The notes under the pieces were generated by a model. The model did no database searches. It worked only from the letters and a program-made list of their open reading frames with translations, and was not told the DNA's origin. The position numbers and the translations under genes are program-made. From Crocinitomicaceae bacterium (GTDB lineage: Bacteria > Bacteroidota > Bacteroidia > Flavobacteriales_D > Sanyastnellaceae), in the NCBI GenBank assembly GCA_002693775.1, contig NZRP01000048.1:28109-92108 (forward strand): a stretch of 64,000 nucleotides of DNA. Direction: 5' to 3'. Below, piece after piece: positions 9,110 through 17,494 of the stretch. Within the stretch, counting starts at the first letter, position 1; each line of letters starts with the position of its first letter.

Positions 9110-9961
9110 ATGGGTTTAGAAGAAGGATTAAAGAAACTGAAGCTTAAACGCCCACTCGTAATATTTGATTTAGAGACTACCGGTACTCAGGTAGGTGTAG
9201 ATAGGATTGTAGAAATAGCGATGATAAAGGTGAGTCCAGATGGCTCAGTTATCAGAAAGCCTGAAAAGTCAGGGCCAGAAAATAGAATTCTAGTAAATCC
9301 TGAAATGCCTATTCCTGTTGAGGCTAGCCTTATTCATGGAGTTTATGATAAGGATGTGGAAGGGAAATACACCTTTGGCCAAATCGCTCCAGGACTAGTT
9401 AAGTTTTTACACAATTGCGACTTAGGCGGATTCAATTCTAACAGATTTGATGTACCTATGCTTGCCGATGAGTTTCTTAGGGTTGGGATTGATTTTGGGC
9501 TAGAAGGAAGAAATCTAATAGATGTCCAAAACATCTTCCATAAAATGGAGCAGAGGACTCTTAAAGCAGCTTATAAATTTTATTGTGATAAGGAGTTAGA
9601 GGGTGCACATGAGGCTTATCCAGATACTGCTGCTACTTTAGAGATTTTAGTTGAGCAGTTGGATAAATACAATGACCAAACTATTTCTGATAGTCATGGA
9701 GCCACTGTAGGCCCTGTTCCTCAGGATATGGATAAATTGCATGAATTCTGTCAAAGGACTAAGAATGCTGATTTAGCAGGGCGTTTAGTGTATAATGATG
9801 AGGGTGAGGTGGTGTTTAATTTTGGGAAGTACAGAGGTGTTTCTGTAAAGAAGCTCTTAGAGACTGACCCTGGATATTATGGTTGGATGATGAATGGCGA
9901 TTTTCCGAGGTATACGCTCAGAGTGCTTAAGCAAATTAAGGAAGGCACTTTTAATCAATGA
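9110..9961 (+). CDS. DnaQ-like 3'-5' exonuclease with ExoX-type C-terminal domain
   Basis: 283 residues. The N-terminal DEDDh exonuclease has FDLETTGTQ (first Asp/Glu pair), FNSNRFDVPML (second Asp) and AHEAYPDTAATLEIL (His and last Asp). Residues about 205-283 form a small second domain with VFNFGKYRGVSVKKLLETDPGYYGWM, the pattern found at the C-terminus of exodeoxyribonuclease X and related proteins. It is likely a DNA repair or proofreading-type nuclease rather than the polymerase III epsilon subunit itself. It lies 14 bases after the E2 gene, and its stop overlaps the next start by 4 bases (ATGA). Confidence 0.87.
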   Translation: MGLEEGLKKLKLKRPLVIFDLETTGTQVGVDRIVEIAMIKVSPDGSVIRKPEKSGPENRILVNPEMPIPVEASLIHGVYDKDVEGKYTFGQIAPGLVKFLHNCDLGGFNSNRFDVPMLADEFLRVGIDFGLEGRNLIDVQNIFHKMEQRTLKAAYKFYCDKELEGAHEAYPDTAATLEILVEQLDKYNDQTISDSHGATVGPVPQDMDKLHEFCQRTKNADLAGRLVYNDEGEVVFNFGKYRGVSVKKLLETDPGYYGWMMNGDFPRYTLRVLKQIKEGTFNQ

Positions 9962-11088
9962 GAATAGCGGTTTTAGTATCTAACGATTTGTCCTTCGATC
10001 AGAGGGTTAAAAAGACGTGTAGGGTACTTGAGGCAGCTGGTCATGAGGTTTTATTGGTTGGTCGAGAGATGCCAGAGTCTGTGCCATATGAAGGTCCGGG
10101 GACTGCAACAAGGTTGAAGCTGAAAAACAAAAGTGGAGTTAGGTTTTATGCTGAGCTTCAAAGAGTGCTGATAAAGTGGTTGAAGGGAGTGGATGTTGAT
10201 GCGATTTGGGCTAACGATTTAGATACCTTGCTTCCTGCTGTTGTTGTTGGGAAAAAGAAGGGGATAAGGGTAGTTTATGATTCCCACGAATTCTTTACTG
10301 AGGCAGCAGGGCTGACTGATGCACCTTTGAAAAGGTGGGTTTGGCTAATGATTGAAAAGTACACTGTTCCCAAGGTTGGATCTATGATTACAGTAAACTC
10401 TTCAATTGCTGAAAATTACAGATGTAGATACGGCGTACACGTAGATGTTCTAAGGAACATGCCAGAGCTTAACGATATCCCTGAAGTTGAGCATAGGACG
10501 CCTTTTGAGCAGTATGGAGTGCCTACTGATAAGCCCATTTTACTATTGCAAGGAGCGTTTATGGATAGGGACAGGGGGACTAAGGAGGCTGTAGACTCAA
10601 TGGAGTTTATAGATGATGCTACACTTGTTCTTGTTGGAGCTGGCATAGAGTGGGAGGAAAGCAAAGAAAGGCTTGATGATCCAAGGTGGAAGGGTAGACT
10701 TTTCTGCATTCCAAAACTGCCATATGAAGAGCTGAAAAAACTAACTGCATCAGCCGATATAGGTCTAAGTTTGGATAAGGCATCGCACATAAACTACCAG
10801 CTCAGTTTGCCTAATAAACTTTTTGATTTCCTCCACGTAGGGCTACCCATTGTTGCAAGCCCCATGGTTGAAGTAGTGAAGATTATCAATCAATACATGG
10901 TGGGTGTTGTGGTTGAAAAAGTTGAGCCAAATCACATCGCTTCAGCAGTAAAAAAGATGTTGGAAAAGCCCAAGTCGGTCTGGCTTAAAGCCTGCATGAA
11001 TGCTAGAGAAAACCTTCACTGGGGAGCAGATTCTCATGTGATAATTGAGCAGTTGGAGAAGGCTTCATATCAGCCTTGGGTTAAGTAA
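9958..11088 (+). CDS. Glycosyltransferase, GT-B fold (family 4-like)
   Basis: 376-residue retaining-type GT-B glycosyltransferase. It begins MRIAVLVSNDLSFDQRVKKTC, a typical N-terminal Rossmann start for Bacteroidota family 4 enzymes; SHEFFTEAAGL sits in the acceptor domain; the C-terminal donor domain includes LLLQGAF, LVLVGAG and LSLPNKLFDFLHVGLPIV, where the sugar-nucleotide-binding ExxxxxE-like region would be. It probably adds a sugar to a lipid-linked or surface glycan in the cytoplasm. Donor and acceptor are not predictable. Codon use here and in the next two genes looks more G/C-ending than elsewhere in the window. Confidence 0.85.
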   Translation: MRIAVLVSNDLSFDQRVKKTCRVLEAAGHEVLLVGREMPESVPYEGPGTATRLKLKNKSGVRFYAELQRVLIKWLKGVDVDAIWANDLDTLLPAVVVGKKKGIRVVYDSHEFFTEAAGLTDAPLKRWVWLMIEKYTVPKVGSMITVNSSIAENYRCRYGVHVDVLRNMPELNDIPEVEHRTPFEQYGVPTDKPILLLQGAFMDRDRGTKEAVDSMEFIDDATLVLVGAGIEWEESKERLDDPRWKGRLFCIPKLPYEELKKLTASADIGLSLDKASHINYQLSLPNKLFDFLHVGLPIVASPMVEVVKIINQYMVGVVVEKVEPNHIASAVKKMLEKPKSVWLKACMNARENLHWGADSHVIIEQLEKASYQPWVK

Positions 11089-11089
11089 T

Positions 11090-11842
11090 CTACTTGCTCC
11101 TAAAAGCAGCAAATTTCTTCCAGAGGTATTTCCCCCTTGTTGTAAATTCTTGAGCAATTGTTAGAGCACTAAGGCCAAACACATTTCGCTTCATCATCCT
11201 CTCCTCAGCATAGAGTCTCCTATTGAAGTTTCTACTTACGCCTCCAGCTTCAACCTCAGCAATAAGAGTATTGTGACAAATGCATTTGGCGCTCTCCATG
11301 TAGAGCTTCAAGTTCAGGTGATAATCAGCAAGAACTCTAAACCTGATGTCGTAACCTAACTTCTTAACACTGCTTTTCCTGTAAACGACCCCCTGATGAT
11401 GCATGGTATTCCTCCACTTCAAACTCTCACCCCAAACAGGCTTGTAAAACTCCGGAACCCCAGGCTCCCTTGGCGGTAAAAGCCTAACGTTAAAAGCGTG
11501 AAGATCGCTCTCAGTATCCATTTTCACAGTTGCTAAAACCTCGTCAACTGCCCCATCCACAGGCATGTCACCAGTCCCTACAAACCAACACCACGAACCC
11601 GAAGCAATCTCAAGGCCTTTATTCATAGAATCGTAAACCCCACGGTCAGGCGCACTTATAACCTTTGCAAACAACCTCTGATTCTCGAGCAGCCACCCCT
11701 TCGATCCGTCCGTCGAGTCACCATCGACCACTATCAGCTCCACCTCACTACACCCGGCAAACACATCGGCTGTCCTCTTAAGCCCGGCAAGCTGATTAAA
11801 CGACGGAACTATAACGCTAAGTATTGGCAAATTCGACACCAC
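11090..11842 (-). CDS. Glycosyltransferase family 2 (PGL/WcaA-like)
   Basis: 250-residue GT-A enzyme: LSVIVPSFNQ at the start, ELIVVDGDSTDGSKGWL with the nucleotide-binding aspartate, SAPDRGVYDSMNKGLEIASG, and a WFVGTGDMPVDGAV segment where the DxD-type motif sits (here as GTGD). The SAPDRGVYDAMNKG pattern is typical of WcaA/colanic-acid-type transferases. It is convergent with the preceding glycosyltransferase (stops one base apart) and is 8 bases after the FtsE-like gene on its own strand. Its plus strand is unusually C-rich: bases 11701-11760 contain 35 G or C of 60 by hand count. It likely takes part in surface polysaccharide synthesis. Confidence 0.87.
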   Translation of the reverse strand: MVSNLPILSVIVPSFNQLAGLKRTADVFAGCSEVELIVVDGDSTDGSKGWLLENQRLFAKVISAPDRGVYDSMNKGLEIASGSWCWFVGTGDMPVDGAVDEVLATVKMDTESDLHAFNVRLLPPREPGVPEFYKPVWGESLKWRNTMHHQGVVYRKSSVKKLGYDIRFRVLADYHLNLKLYMESAKCICHNTLIAEVEAGGVSRNFNRRLYAEERMMKRNVFGLSALTIAQEFTTRGKYLWKKFAAFRSK

Positions 11843-11850
11843 CCTAGATT

Positions 11851-12525
11851 TTAAGCAATTTCCACAATCTCAGCGTTCTTACATCTTAGCTTCTTCCCCG
11901 GAAAATCAGCCATACTCAGATGATCGTGCGTTGCCATAATCACGGAACACCCAGTTGCCGTAAGCCCATGCAGCAACTTTAAAATGTTTGTCGTCGTCTC
12001 AGGATCCAAATTCCCAGTAGGCTCATCAGCCAGCAGCAAACTTGGCGAATTCAACAACCCCCTAGCGATGGCAACTCTCTGCTGTTCACCCCCACTGAGC
12101 TCGTGCGGGAACTTATACCCCTTATTATCGAGCTCTACTCTAGCGAGCACTTCGTCTATCCTTTTAGAAATCAAGTCCTTCCTCGACCACCCAGTCGCCC
12201 TAAGTGCAAACTCTAAATTCCCAGTGACTGTCCTATCGGTTAGTAGTCCAAAATCCTGAAACACTATCCCCAGCTTCCTCCTCAATTCGTGAACGTTTTT
12301 CCTAGTAACTGTACTAAGGTCCACTCCGCAAACTGTTGCATGACCGCTAGCAATAGGTAGGTCGCCATAAAGAGCTCTAAGTAAGCTGGATTTACCGCTA
12401 CCTGTTTTACCTATCAGATATATAAATTCCCCACAGCCTAAACTTAAGCTAACATTATTTAGAACAATGTGTTCAGCTTGGTTAATGCAAACGTTTTCAA
12501 TTGATAGAAGAGGGGAGTTTTCCAT
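11851..12525 (-). CDS. ftsE: FtsE-type ABC transporter ATP-binding protein
   Basis: 224-residue ABC ATPase. Walker A is GKTGSGKSSLL, the signature is LSGGEQQRVAIARG, Walker B is LLLADEPTGNLDPE, and the switch histidine is in MATHD. The FGLLTDRTV segment and overall length fit FtsE, the cytoplasmic ATPase that with FtsX controls cell-wall hydrolases at the division site; LolD/MacB-like ATPases share much of this pattern. FtsX is not in the window, so the name is probable rather than certain. The second half of the gene shares the C-rich plus strand of the glycosyltransferase downstream, while the 5' end (12421-12480: 20 G or C of 60) looks like the rest of the window. Confidence 0.8.
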   Translation of the reverse strand: MENSPLLSIENVCINQAEHIVLNNVSLSLGCGEFIYLIGKTGSGKSSLLRALYGDLPIASGHATVCGVDLSTVTRKNVHELRRKLGIVFQDFGLLTDRTVTGNLEFALRATGWSRKDLISKRIDEVLARVELDNKGYKFPHELSGGEQQRVAIARGLLNSPSLLLADEPTGNLDPETTTNILKLLHGLTATGCSVIMATHDHLSMADFPGKKLRCKNAEIVEIA

Positions 12526-12531
12526 TTTTCT

Positions 12532-14586
12532 TTATTCTATAGTTGAATTTAATTCAACAGAGCTAATTCTGAAATTCATTGACTGAGGACCTGATGTAAC
12601 CTTCACTTCAAGTGGGAATAAAATCCCATCGCCCAAATCAATGTACTTATTGTATTCAGTAGAAGAATTGAGATTTTTACTCATTGATAACAATCCTGAT
12701 TCTACACTGAAATAGTAAGATTCGCTAATGCTATCATCCTCATTAGTGTACTTGATCACGTGGTACTCAACACCATTGATGTTTTCAATTCCTAAAAGAT
12801 CCGCATTCAATCCATAATCGTCACTGTTGTTAAGGAAAACAGGGCTAAGTTCTGTCCATTGAGCAACTATTAAATCAGCTCCCTCAAGCTTTTCTTCTGG
12901 CCCCATTTGAGATATGCTTGCTCCTTCTGGAGTTACTGTTGAAGTCATGATAACTTGACCAGACATGCTAATGTTTTTCATTGACTTCTTATTCTTCTTA
13001 GAGTAGCTAGTTTTCTCTTCAAAGCCCAGAGTCATAGCACCTCCAATCTCAACTGATCCTTTTTTAACAATAGACTTAAGCTTAGAAATTTTTTTTAAAC
13101 CTCCACAGGCATTGTAGTGATTAGCAACAACAGACTCACCTGTTACTCCTTCTGAGACATCTCTTCTCTCAATCAACTGCTTTCCATATGCGTCAAATAG
13201 CTCAACCTGTCCAGTGTGAGAAAATCCTTTTAAAGATTCGATAATTTCTGGAGAGCCAACACAAGTAATATATAGCTGGTCAGGACGTAGATACTTCTTA
13301 GCTACGCGCTGAACGTCCTCAATTGTTACCATGCTTAACTCCTCTAAATAAGTTGCGTAGTAATCCGCCGGAAGTCCATATTTTTCAATGTTAAGCGCAA
13401 ATCTTGCTACTGTACTAGGATTTTCTAAACTTCTAGCAAAAGACCCCGTCATATAGCTCTTAGTCATAGCAAGAGTAGAACTATCAACGGGCTCATTTGT
13501 CATTCTTCTAATCTCTATTAAGAACTCAGTTACAGCGCTATCAGTCACCTCATTTCTTACATCTGCATAAGCGACAAAATTTCCAACAATAGGGTCAGTG
13601 CTTAAAGAAGACCTTGCTCCATAAGTGAAGGCTTTGTCCTCTCTTAGGTTTTGCATTAGTCGTCCTGAAAAAGCTCCACCACCAAGTATGCTATTCATAA
13701 CGCTAACAGTTATAGCATCCTCTGATCCAGGTCTAAGATTTACAATATGAGTAAGTTTTAATAGGCTTTGTACAGATCCATCTAGTGGAGCTAGACATAC
13801 TTTATTTCCTTGAGGTAAAGCAGGTGTTTCCCATCTGTGGTAAGGAATATCACTCTTCTCCCAAGATCCAAACCACTTTTCAGCCTGCGCCATAGCATTG
13901 TCAAAAGTGATATTTCCAACAATAACTAAGTAAGTAGAGTTTGGGCGGAAGTAAGTGTTGTGATGATTAATGAAATCTTCTCTCGTTATTGCCTCAATGC
14001 TTTCAGCTGTAGTCACCTCACCATATGGGTGGTTAGAACCGTATAAAAGCGTACGTGTGAGATTGCTAGAAATATCATTAGGTGATGTTTCAGACGCAGC
14101 TAGACCAGAAATCATTTGAGTCTTCAGCTTGTTTAGTTCAGCTTCAGGGAATGATGGGTTAAATAGCACATCTGACATTAATTCTAGTAGAGCATCACTG
14201 TGCTTAGTAAGAGATGAACCGCTGAAGTAGTTAGAACTCGCGTAGATAGAACCTCCAATAAAATCAATTGCCTCGTCTAGCTCAGCCTTAGACTTAGAAA
14301 CAGTTCCAGACTTCATCAAGTCGCCAAACATTCCTAAAATTCCCACCTTATCACCTTCAAACACTGGAGTATGCTCAAAGTCAAGACTCCAAGAAACTTG
14401 AGGTATCCTGTGATTTTCTACAACAATTACAGTCAGTCCATTTTCTAATTTACTTACTGTAGACTCACCTAATTCAATAATAGGAGCAGGACCAGCAGCA
14501 GGTGCTGAGCTTCTGTCAATTTGTGCTACAAGAGCAATCGGAGCAGCTGCTATTAAAAGAGCAATAGCTTTAAACGTTGCTTTCAT
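12532..14586 (-). CDS. M16-family protein without the zinc site, with C-terminal LolA-like extension
   Basis: 684-residue exported protein (signal peptide about residues 1-21, ending ALVAQ). Residues about 35-470 have the two M16B half-domains, but where active members carry HxxEH this protein reads ILGMFGDLMKSGT, so the zinc-binding histidines and glutamate are absent. It is therefore likely the non-catalytic partner of the next gene's enzyme, as in two-subunit M16B peptidases. Residues about 480-684 are an extra beta-rich region (NINGVEYHVIKYT...SYYFSVESGLL) that resembles LolA/LolB-like lipoprotein-carrier folds (inference). It starts 5 bases after the catalytic gene. Probable location is the periplasm or outer membrane. 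Confidence 0.85.
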   Translation of the reverse strand: MKATFKAIALLIAAAPIALVAQIDRSSAPAAGPAPIIELGESTVSKLENGLTVIVVENHRIPQVSWSLDFEHTPVFEGDKVGILGMFGDLMKSGTVSKSKAELDEAIDFIGGSIYASSNYFSGSSLTKHSDALLELMSDVLFNPSFPEAELNKLKTQMISGLAASETSPNDISSNLTRTLLYGSNHPYGEVTTAESIEAITREDFINHHNTYFRPNSTYLVIVGNITFDNAMAQAEKWFGSWEKSDIPYHRWETPALPQGNKVCLAPLDGSVQSLLKLTHIVNLRPGSEDAITVSVMNSILGGGAFSGRLMQNLREDKAFTYGARSSLSTDPIVGNFVAYADVRNEVTDSAVTEFLIEIRRMTNEPVDSSTLAMTKSYMTGSFARSLENPSTVARFALNIEKYGLPADYYATYLEELSMVTIEDVQRVAKKYLRPDQLYITCVGSPEIIESLKGFSHTGQVELFDAYGKQLIERRDVSEGVTGESVVANHYNACGGLKKISKLKSIVKKGSVEIGGAMTLGFEEKTSYSKKNKKSMKNISMSGQVIMTSTVTPEGASISQMGPEEKLEGADLIVAQWTELSPVFLNNSDDYGLNADLLGIENINGVEYHVIKYTNEDDSISESYYFSVESGLLSMSKNLNSSTEYNKYIDLGDGILFPLEVKVTSGPQSMNFRISSVELNSTIE

Positions 14587-14591
14587 AGTAA

Positions 14592-15914
14592 TTATTTTTC
14601 GTCGTTGTGTTTAAAGTAAATAGTAACTCTTGAACTTGAGTCGTAGTATGTGTTTGCCGCTCTCTTGATGTCCTCAGCTGTTATGCTTAAGTATCTATCA
14701 ATTTCTGTGTTAATCAGATTGGCATCGCCAAAGTATGTATGGTAGTTAGCAAGTGATTCCGCAATGCCAGCCATTGAAGAATTTCTCGTTACAAACCCAG
14801 CCTCAATGCTGTTCTTAAGTTTTTGTAGCTCTCTTTCTGAGATCAGTTCATTCTTAAGCTTATCAACTTCCTCATTCATAGCAGCCTCAACATCCTCTGG
14901 ATTTACTCCCATGTTTACCATTGCAAAACCTAGTGTTAGTCCTGGATCTTCTAGCCCAAAGCTGAACGCACCGCAGTATAATGCTAGCTGTTTTTCATCA
15001 ACAATCACCTTATTCAATCTGCTAGATTCACCACCGCTAAGAACCTGGTTAAGCATGTCCACTGCGTAGTAGTCTGGTGTTCCTTGAGCAGGAATAGGGT
15101 AGGCCTGAACTACAAGAGGAAGTCTGTCCTTTCCATATACAGTTAGCTTTTTCTCTTCAATTCTTTTAGCTTCTATGACTGACGGTCTAGGAATTTCATT
15201 TGTCCCTTTAGGGATGTCGCTGAAATATGCTTCAATCAGCTTTTTAGCCTCAGATATGTCCAAATCTCCAGCAATACTCAATGTAGCATTATTTGGAACG
15301 TAGAAAGTCTCATAGAAATTCATAAAGTCTCCATGGTCTGCTGCATCAAGATGCTCCATTGATCCAATAGGAGTCCACTTGTATGGGTGCTCTTCATAGC
15401 AAGCCTCCATTGTTTTCTCAAGAAGGTTTCCATATGGTTGATTATCCACCCTCATTCTCTTCTCCTCCTTTACAACTTCATTCTGAGTGTCAATGCCTAT
15501 CTGCTGAATCTTTGCGTGAAGCATTCTCTCAGATTCTAGCCAAAGACCCAATTCAAGCTGGTTTGAAGGAAGTAGTTCGTAGTAAAACGTTCTGTCTTGA
15601 GTAGTGTTTGCATTCAATACACCACCAGAATTCTCTACATATTTATCGAACTCACCGCGCTCAATATTTTCCGAACCCTCAAAAAGCAGGTGCTCGAAAA
15701 AGTGGGCCATTCCAGTTCTCGATGGGTCCTCATTTTTAGAGCCAACGTGGTACATAACAGTTACAGCAACAATTGGAGTGCTGTGATCCTCGTGAAGAAT
15801 CACGTGCAGACCGTTGTCGAGGTCGTATTCTGTAAATTCGATTTGGTTTGCAGTTTGGCCTAAAACATAAGTAAATAGTGCAAAAGCGCCGCAGAAGCTC
15901 ATAAGACGTTTCAT
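14592..15914 (-). CDS. Zinc metallopeptidase, M16 family (catalytic subunit)
   Basis: M16B insulinase-like peptidase of about 440 residues. The inverted zinc motif HFFEH occurs in GMAHFFEHLLFEGS, and the downstream glutamate that completes the site lies in the LGLWLESERM/NEVVKEEKRMR region. I prefer ATG 15914 (MKRLMSFCGAFALFTYVLGQ), which gives a clean signal peptide; the frame itself extends to 15944. It likely degrades peptides in the periplasm together with the zinc-less partner encoded next. It is divergent from hutH with a 59-base spacer. Confidence 0.92.
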   Translation of the reverse strand: MKRLMSFCGAFALFTYVLGQTANQIEFTEYDLDNGLHVILHEDHSTPIVAVTVMYHVGSKNEDPSRTGMAHFFEHLLFEGSENIERGEFDKYVENSGGVLNANTTQDRTFYYELLPSNQLELGLWLESERMLHAKIQQIGIDTQNEVVKEEKRMRVDNQPYGNLLEKTMEACYEEHPYKWTPIGSMEHLDAADHGDFMNFYETFYVPNNATLSIAGDLDISEAKKLIEAYFSDIPKGTNEIPRPSVIEAKRIEEKKLTVYGKDRLPLVVQAYPIPAQGTPDYYAVDMLNQVLSGGESSRLNKVIVDEKQLALYCGAFSFGLEDPGLTLGFAMVNMGVNPEDVEAAMNEEVDKLKNELISERELQKLKNSIEAGFVTRNSSMAGIAESLANYHTYFGDANLINTEIDRYLSITAEDIKRAANTYYDSSSRVTIYFKHNDEK

Positions 15915-15934
15915 ATTTCTATACCATGGATAAT

Positions 15935-15962
15935 GGAGGTACAAGTTAAACCTCCTAGAGGT
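15935..15962. promoter_or_regulatory. Overlapping inverted repeats in the hutH/M16 divergent spacer
   Basis: GGAGGT (15935-15940) is mirrored by ACCTCC (15950-15955), and ACCTC (15950-15954) is mirrored again by GAGGT (15958-15962). Three related half-sites therefore lie in the 59 bases between the two divergent genes, directly upstream of the putative hutH promoter box. This could be an operator for control of histidine breakdown; the binding protein is unknown. Confidence 0.4.
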
Positions 15963-15969
15963 ATCTTTA
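15962..15969 (+). promoter_or_regulatory. Near-consensus -7 box for hutH
   Basis: TATCTTTA matches 7 of 8 positions of TAnnTTTG (5 of the 6 fixed bases) and ends 4 bases before ATG 15974. If used, hutH mRNA would be leaderless. It adjoins the inverted repeats just upstream. Confidence 0.35.
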
Positions 15970-15973
15970 TCGA

Positions 15974-17494
15974 ATGAATGAGGATAATTCTATGATGATA
16001 GATTCTGAGTGGTGGAAACTTGAGGATGTCTATAAAAAGTTAAAGGGGAAGCCTGTAGCTCAGATGGATGAGAAGGTGGTGGCAAGGGTGAAGAAATGCA
16101 ATGATTATTTGCTAGATAGGATAGCTACAAAGGGTGATACTCTTTATGGTGTGAATACTGGGTTTGGGTCGCTATCAAACACTAAAATTGATGATGATCA
16201 GTTGAGCGATTTGCAAAGGCGTATTCTGATTTCTCACGCATGCGGAGTGGGTGAGGAGGTGCCTTCAGAGATTGTAAGGTCTATGATGCTTCTTAAGGCT
16301 AAAGCGCTAGGGCAAGGGCACTCAGCTGTATCTCTTTCAACTATTCAGCGTATTATGGACATGCTTCACGAGGATGTTATTCCAGTTGTGCCTCGTCATG
16401 GATCGTTGGGTGCTTCTGGAGATTTGGCCCCTCTTTCTCACATGGTGATTCCTCTTATAGGAGAGGGTGATGTAAGAATTAAAGGTGGTGAACCAGTTCA
16501 TTCTAGCGATATGTTAGACCAAATGGGGTGGGAGCCACTCATCCTTGGTCCCAAGGAAGGTCTAGCCCTTATCAACGGAACTCAGCTTATGCTAGGTTAC
16601 GGAGTAATGGCGCTTGATAGGATTAAGAGCATCATGTCTTGGGCTGATGCCATAGGATCTATGTCTCTAGAATCATGTAACGGACTTGCTTCACCTTTTG
16701 ACGATGACATTCATAGAATAAGAAATCAAGAGGGCGCAAGAGAAGTTGCCAAATCTGTAAGGAATTGGTTAAAAGGTTCTGAGCGTATGCAGGTGCCTAG
16801 AGACTATGTTCAGGATCCTTATTCTTTCCGCTGTATCCCACAGGTTCACGGTGCATCACGAGATGTTGTTCTTTCAGCAGTTGAGCTTTTTGAAAATGAA
16901 GTAAACGCTGTAACTGACAATCCACTTGTGTTCCCAGATTCAGATAAGGTTGTTTCAGGAGGTAACTTCCATGGTCAACCTTTAGCTTTAGCTCTTGATA
17001 GATTAGCCCTAGCGACACACGAAATAGCCTCTATTTCTGAAAGAAGGATATTCAAGTTAATGGGAGGTACTCGCGGACTACCAGCATTCCTTGCTGAAAA
17101 CCCTGGTCTTAACTCAGGCTTTATGATTGCTCAATACACTGCAGCAAGCCTTGTATCTCTCAATAAGCAACTCGTAACCCCAAGTTCTGCAGACAACGCA
17201 GATAGCTCAAATGGCCAAGAAGACCACGTTAGCATGGGAGCAAATGCTGCTATCAAGCTTTGGGATGTAGTTAACCACGCTGAGCAAGTTATCGCAATTG
17301 AAGCCCTCGCCGCGGCCCAAGCATCTGATCTTCAAGAAGCCCCAGCGATGTCACCTAGACTTGCCTCACTTAAAGAAAGCTTAAGAAATACTGCTCCATA
17401 CATTTCAGAGGACGTTTACATGAAACCCTTGCTTGACAAGGCTCTAGAGTGGATAAGACACAATAATCCAGAAGATATCTCTCCATGCCGCTAG
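15974..17494 (+). CDS. hutH: Histidine ammonia-lyase
   Basis: 506-residue member of the aromatic amino acid lyase family. The Ala-Ser-Gly triad that cyclises to the MIO cofactor is A147-S148-G149 in GSLGASGDLAP. YGVNTGFGSL near residue 59 gives the catalytic tyrosine loop, and QDPYSFRCIPQVHG and NGQEDHVSMG are the conserved active-site segments of histidine lyases. It converts histidine to urocanate and ammonia. Two further histidine-pathway genes, hutI and ftcD, lie 13 kb away on the same strand; urocanase (hutU) is not in the window. The stop overlaps the next gene by 10 bases. Confidence 0.95.
   Translation: MNEDNSMMIDSEWWKLEDVYKKLKGKPVAQMDEKVVARVKKCNDYLLDRIATKGDTLYGVNTGFGSLSNTKIDDDQLSDLQRRILISHACGVGEEVPSEIVRSMMLLKAKALGQGHSAVSLSTIQRIMDMLHEDVIPVVPRHGSLGASGDLAPLSHMVIPLIGEGDVRIKGGEPVHSSDMLDQMGWEPLILGPKEGLALINGTQLMLGYGVMALDRIKSIMSWADAIGSMSLESCNGLASPFDDDIHRIRNQEGAREVAKSVRNWLKGSERMQVPRDYVQDPYSFRCIPQVHGASRDVVLSAVELFENEVNAVTDNPLVFPDSDKVVSGGNFHGQPLALALDRLALATHEIASISERRIFKLMGGTRGLPAFLAENPGLNSGFMIAQYTAASLVSLNKQLVTPSSADNADSSNGQEDHVSMGANAAIKLWDVVNHAEQVIAIEALAAAQASDLQEAPAMSPRLASLKESLRNTAPYISEDVYMKPLLDKALEWIRHNNPEDISPCR

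Noticed and set aside
10416..10790. 124-codon minus-strand reading frame
   Set aside because: Lies wholly inside the glycosyltransferase on the plus strand and is low-complexity Ser/Thr-rich, a typical shadow.
11083..11095. Palindrome AAGTA-ATC-TACTT at the convergent glycosyltransferase stops
   Set aside because: Only 5-bp A/T-rich arms overlapping two stop codons (TAA/TAG); likely chance.
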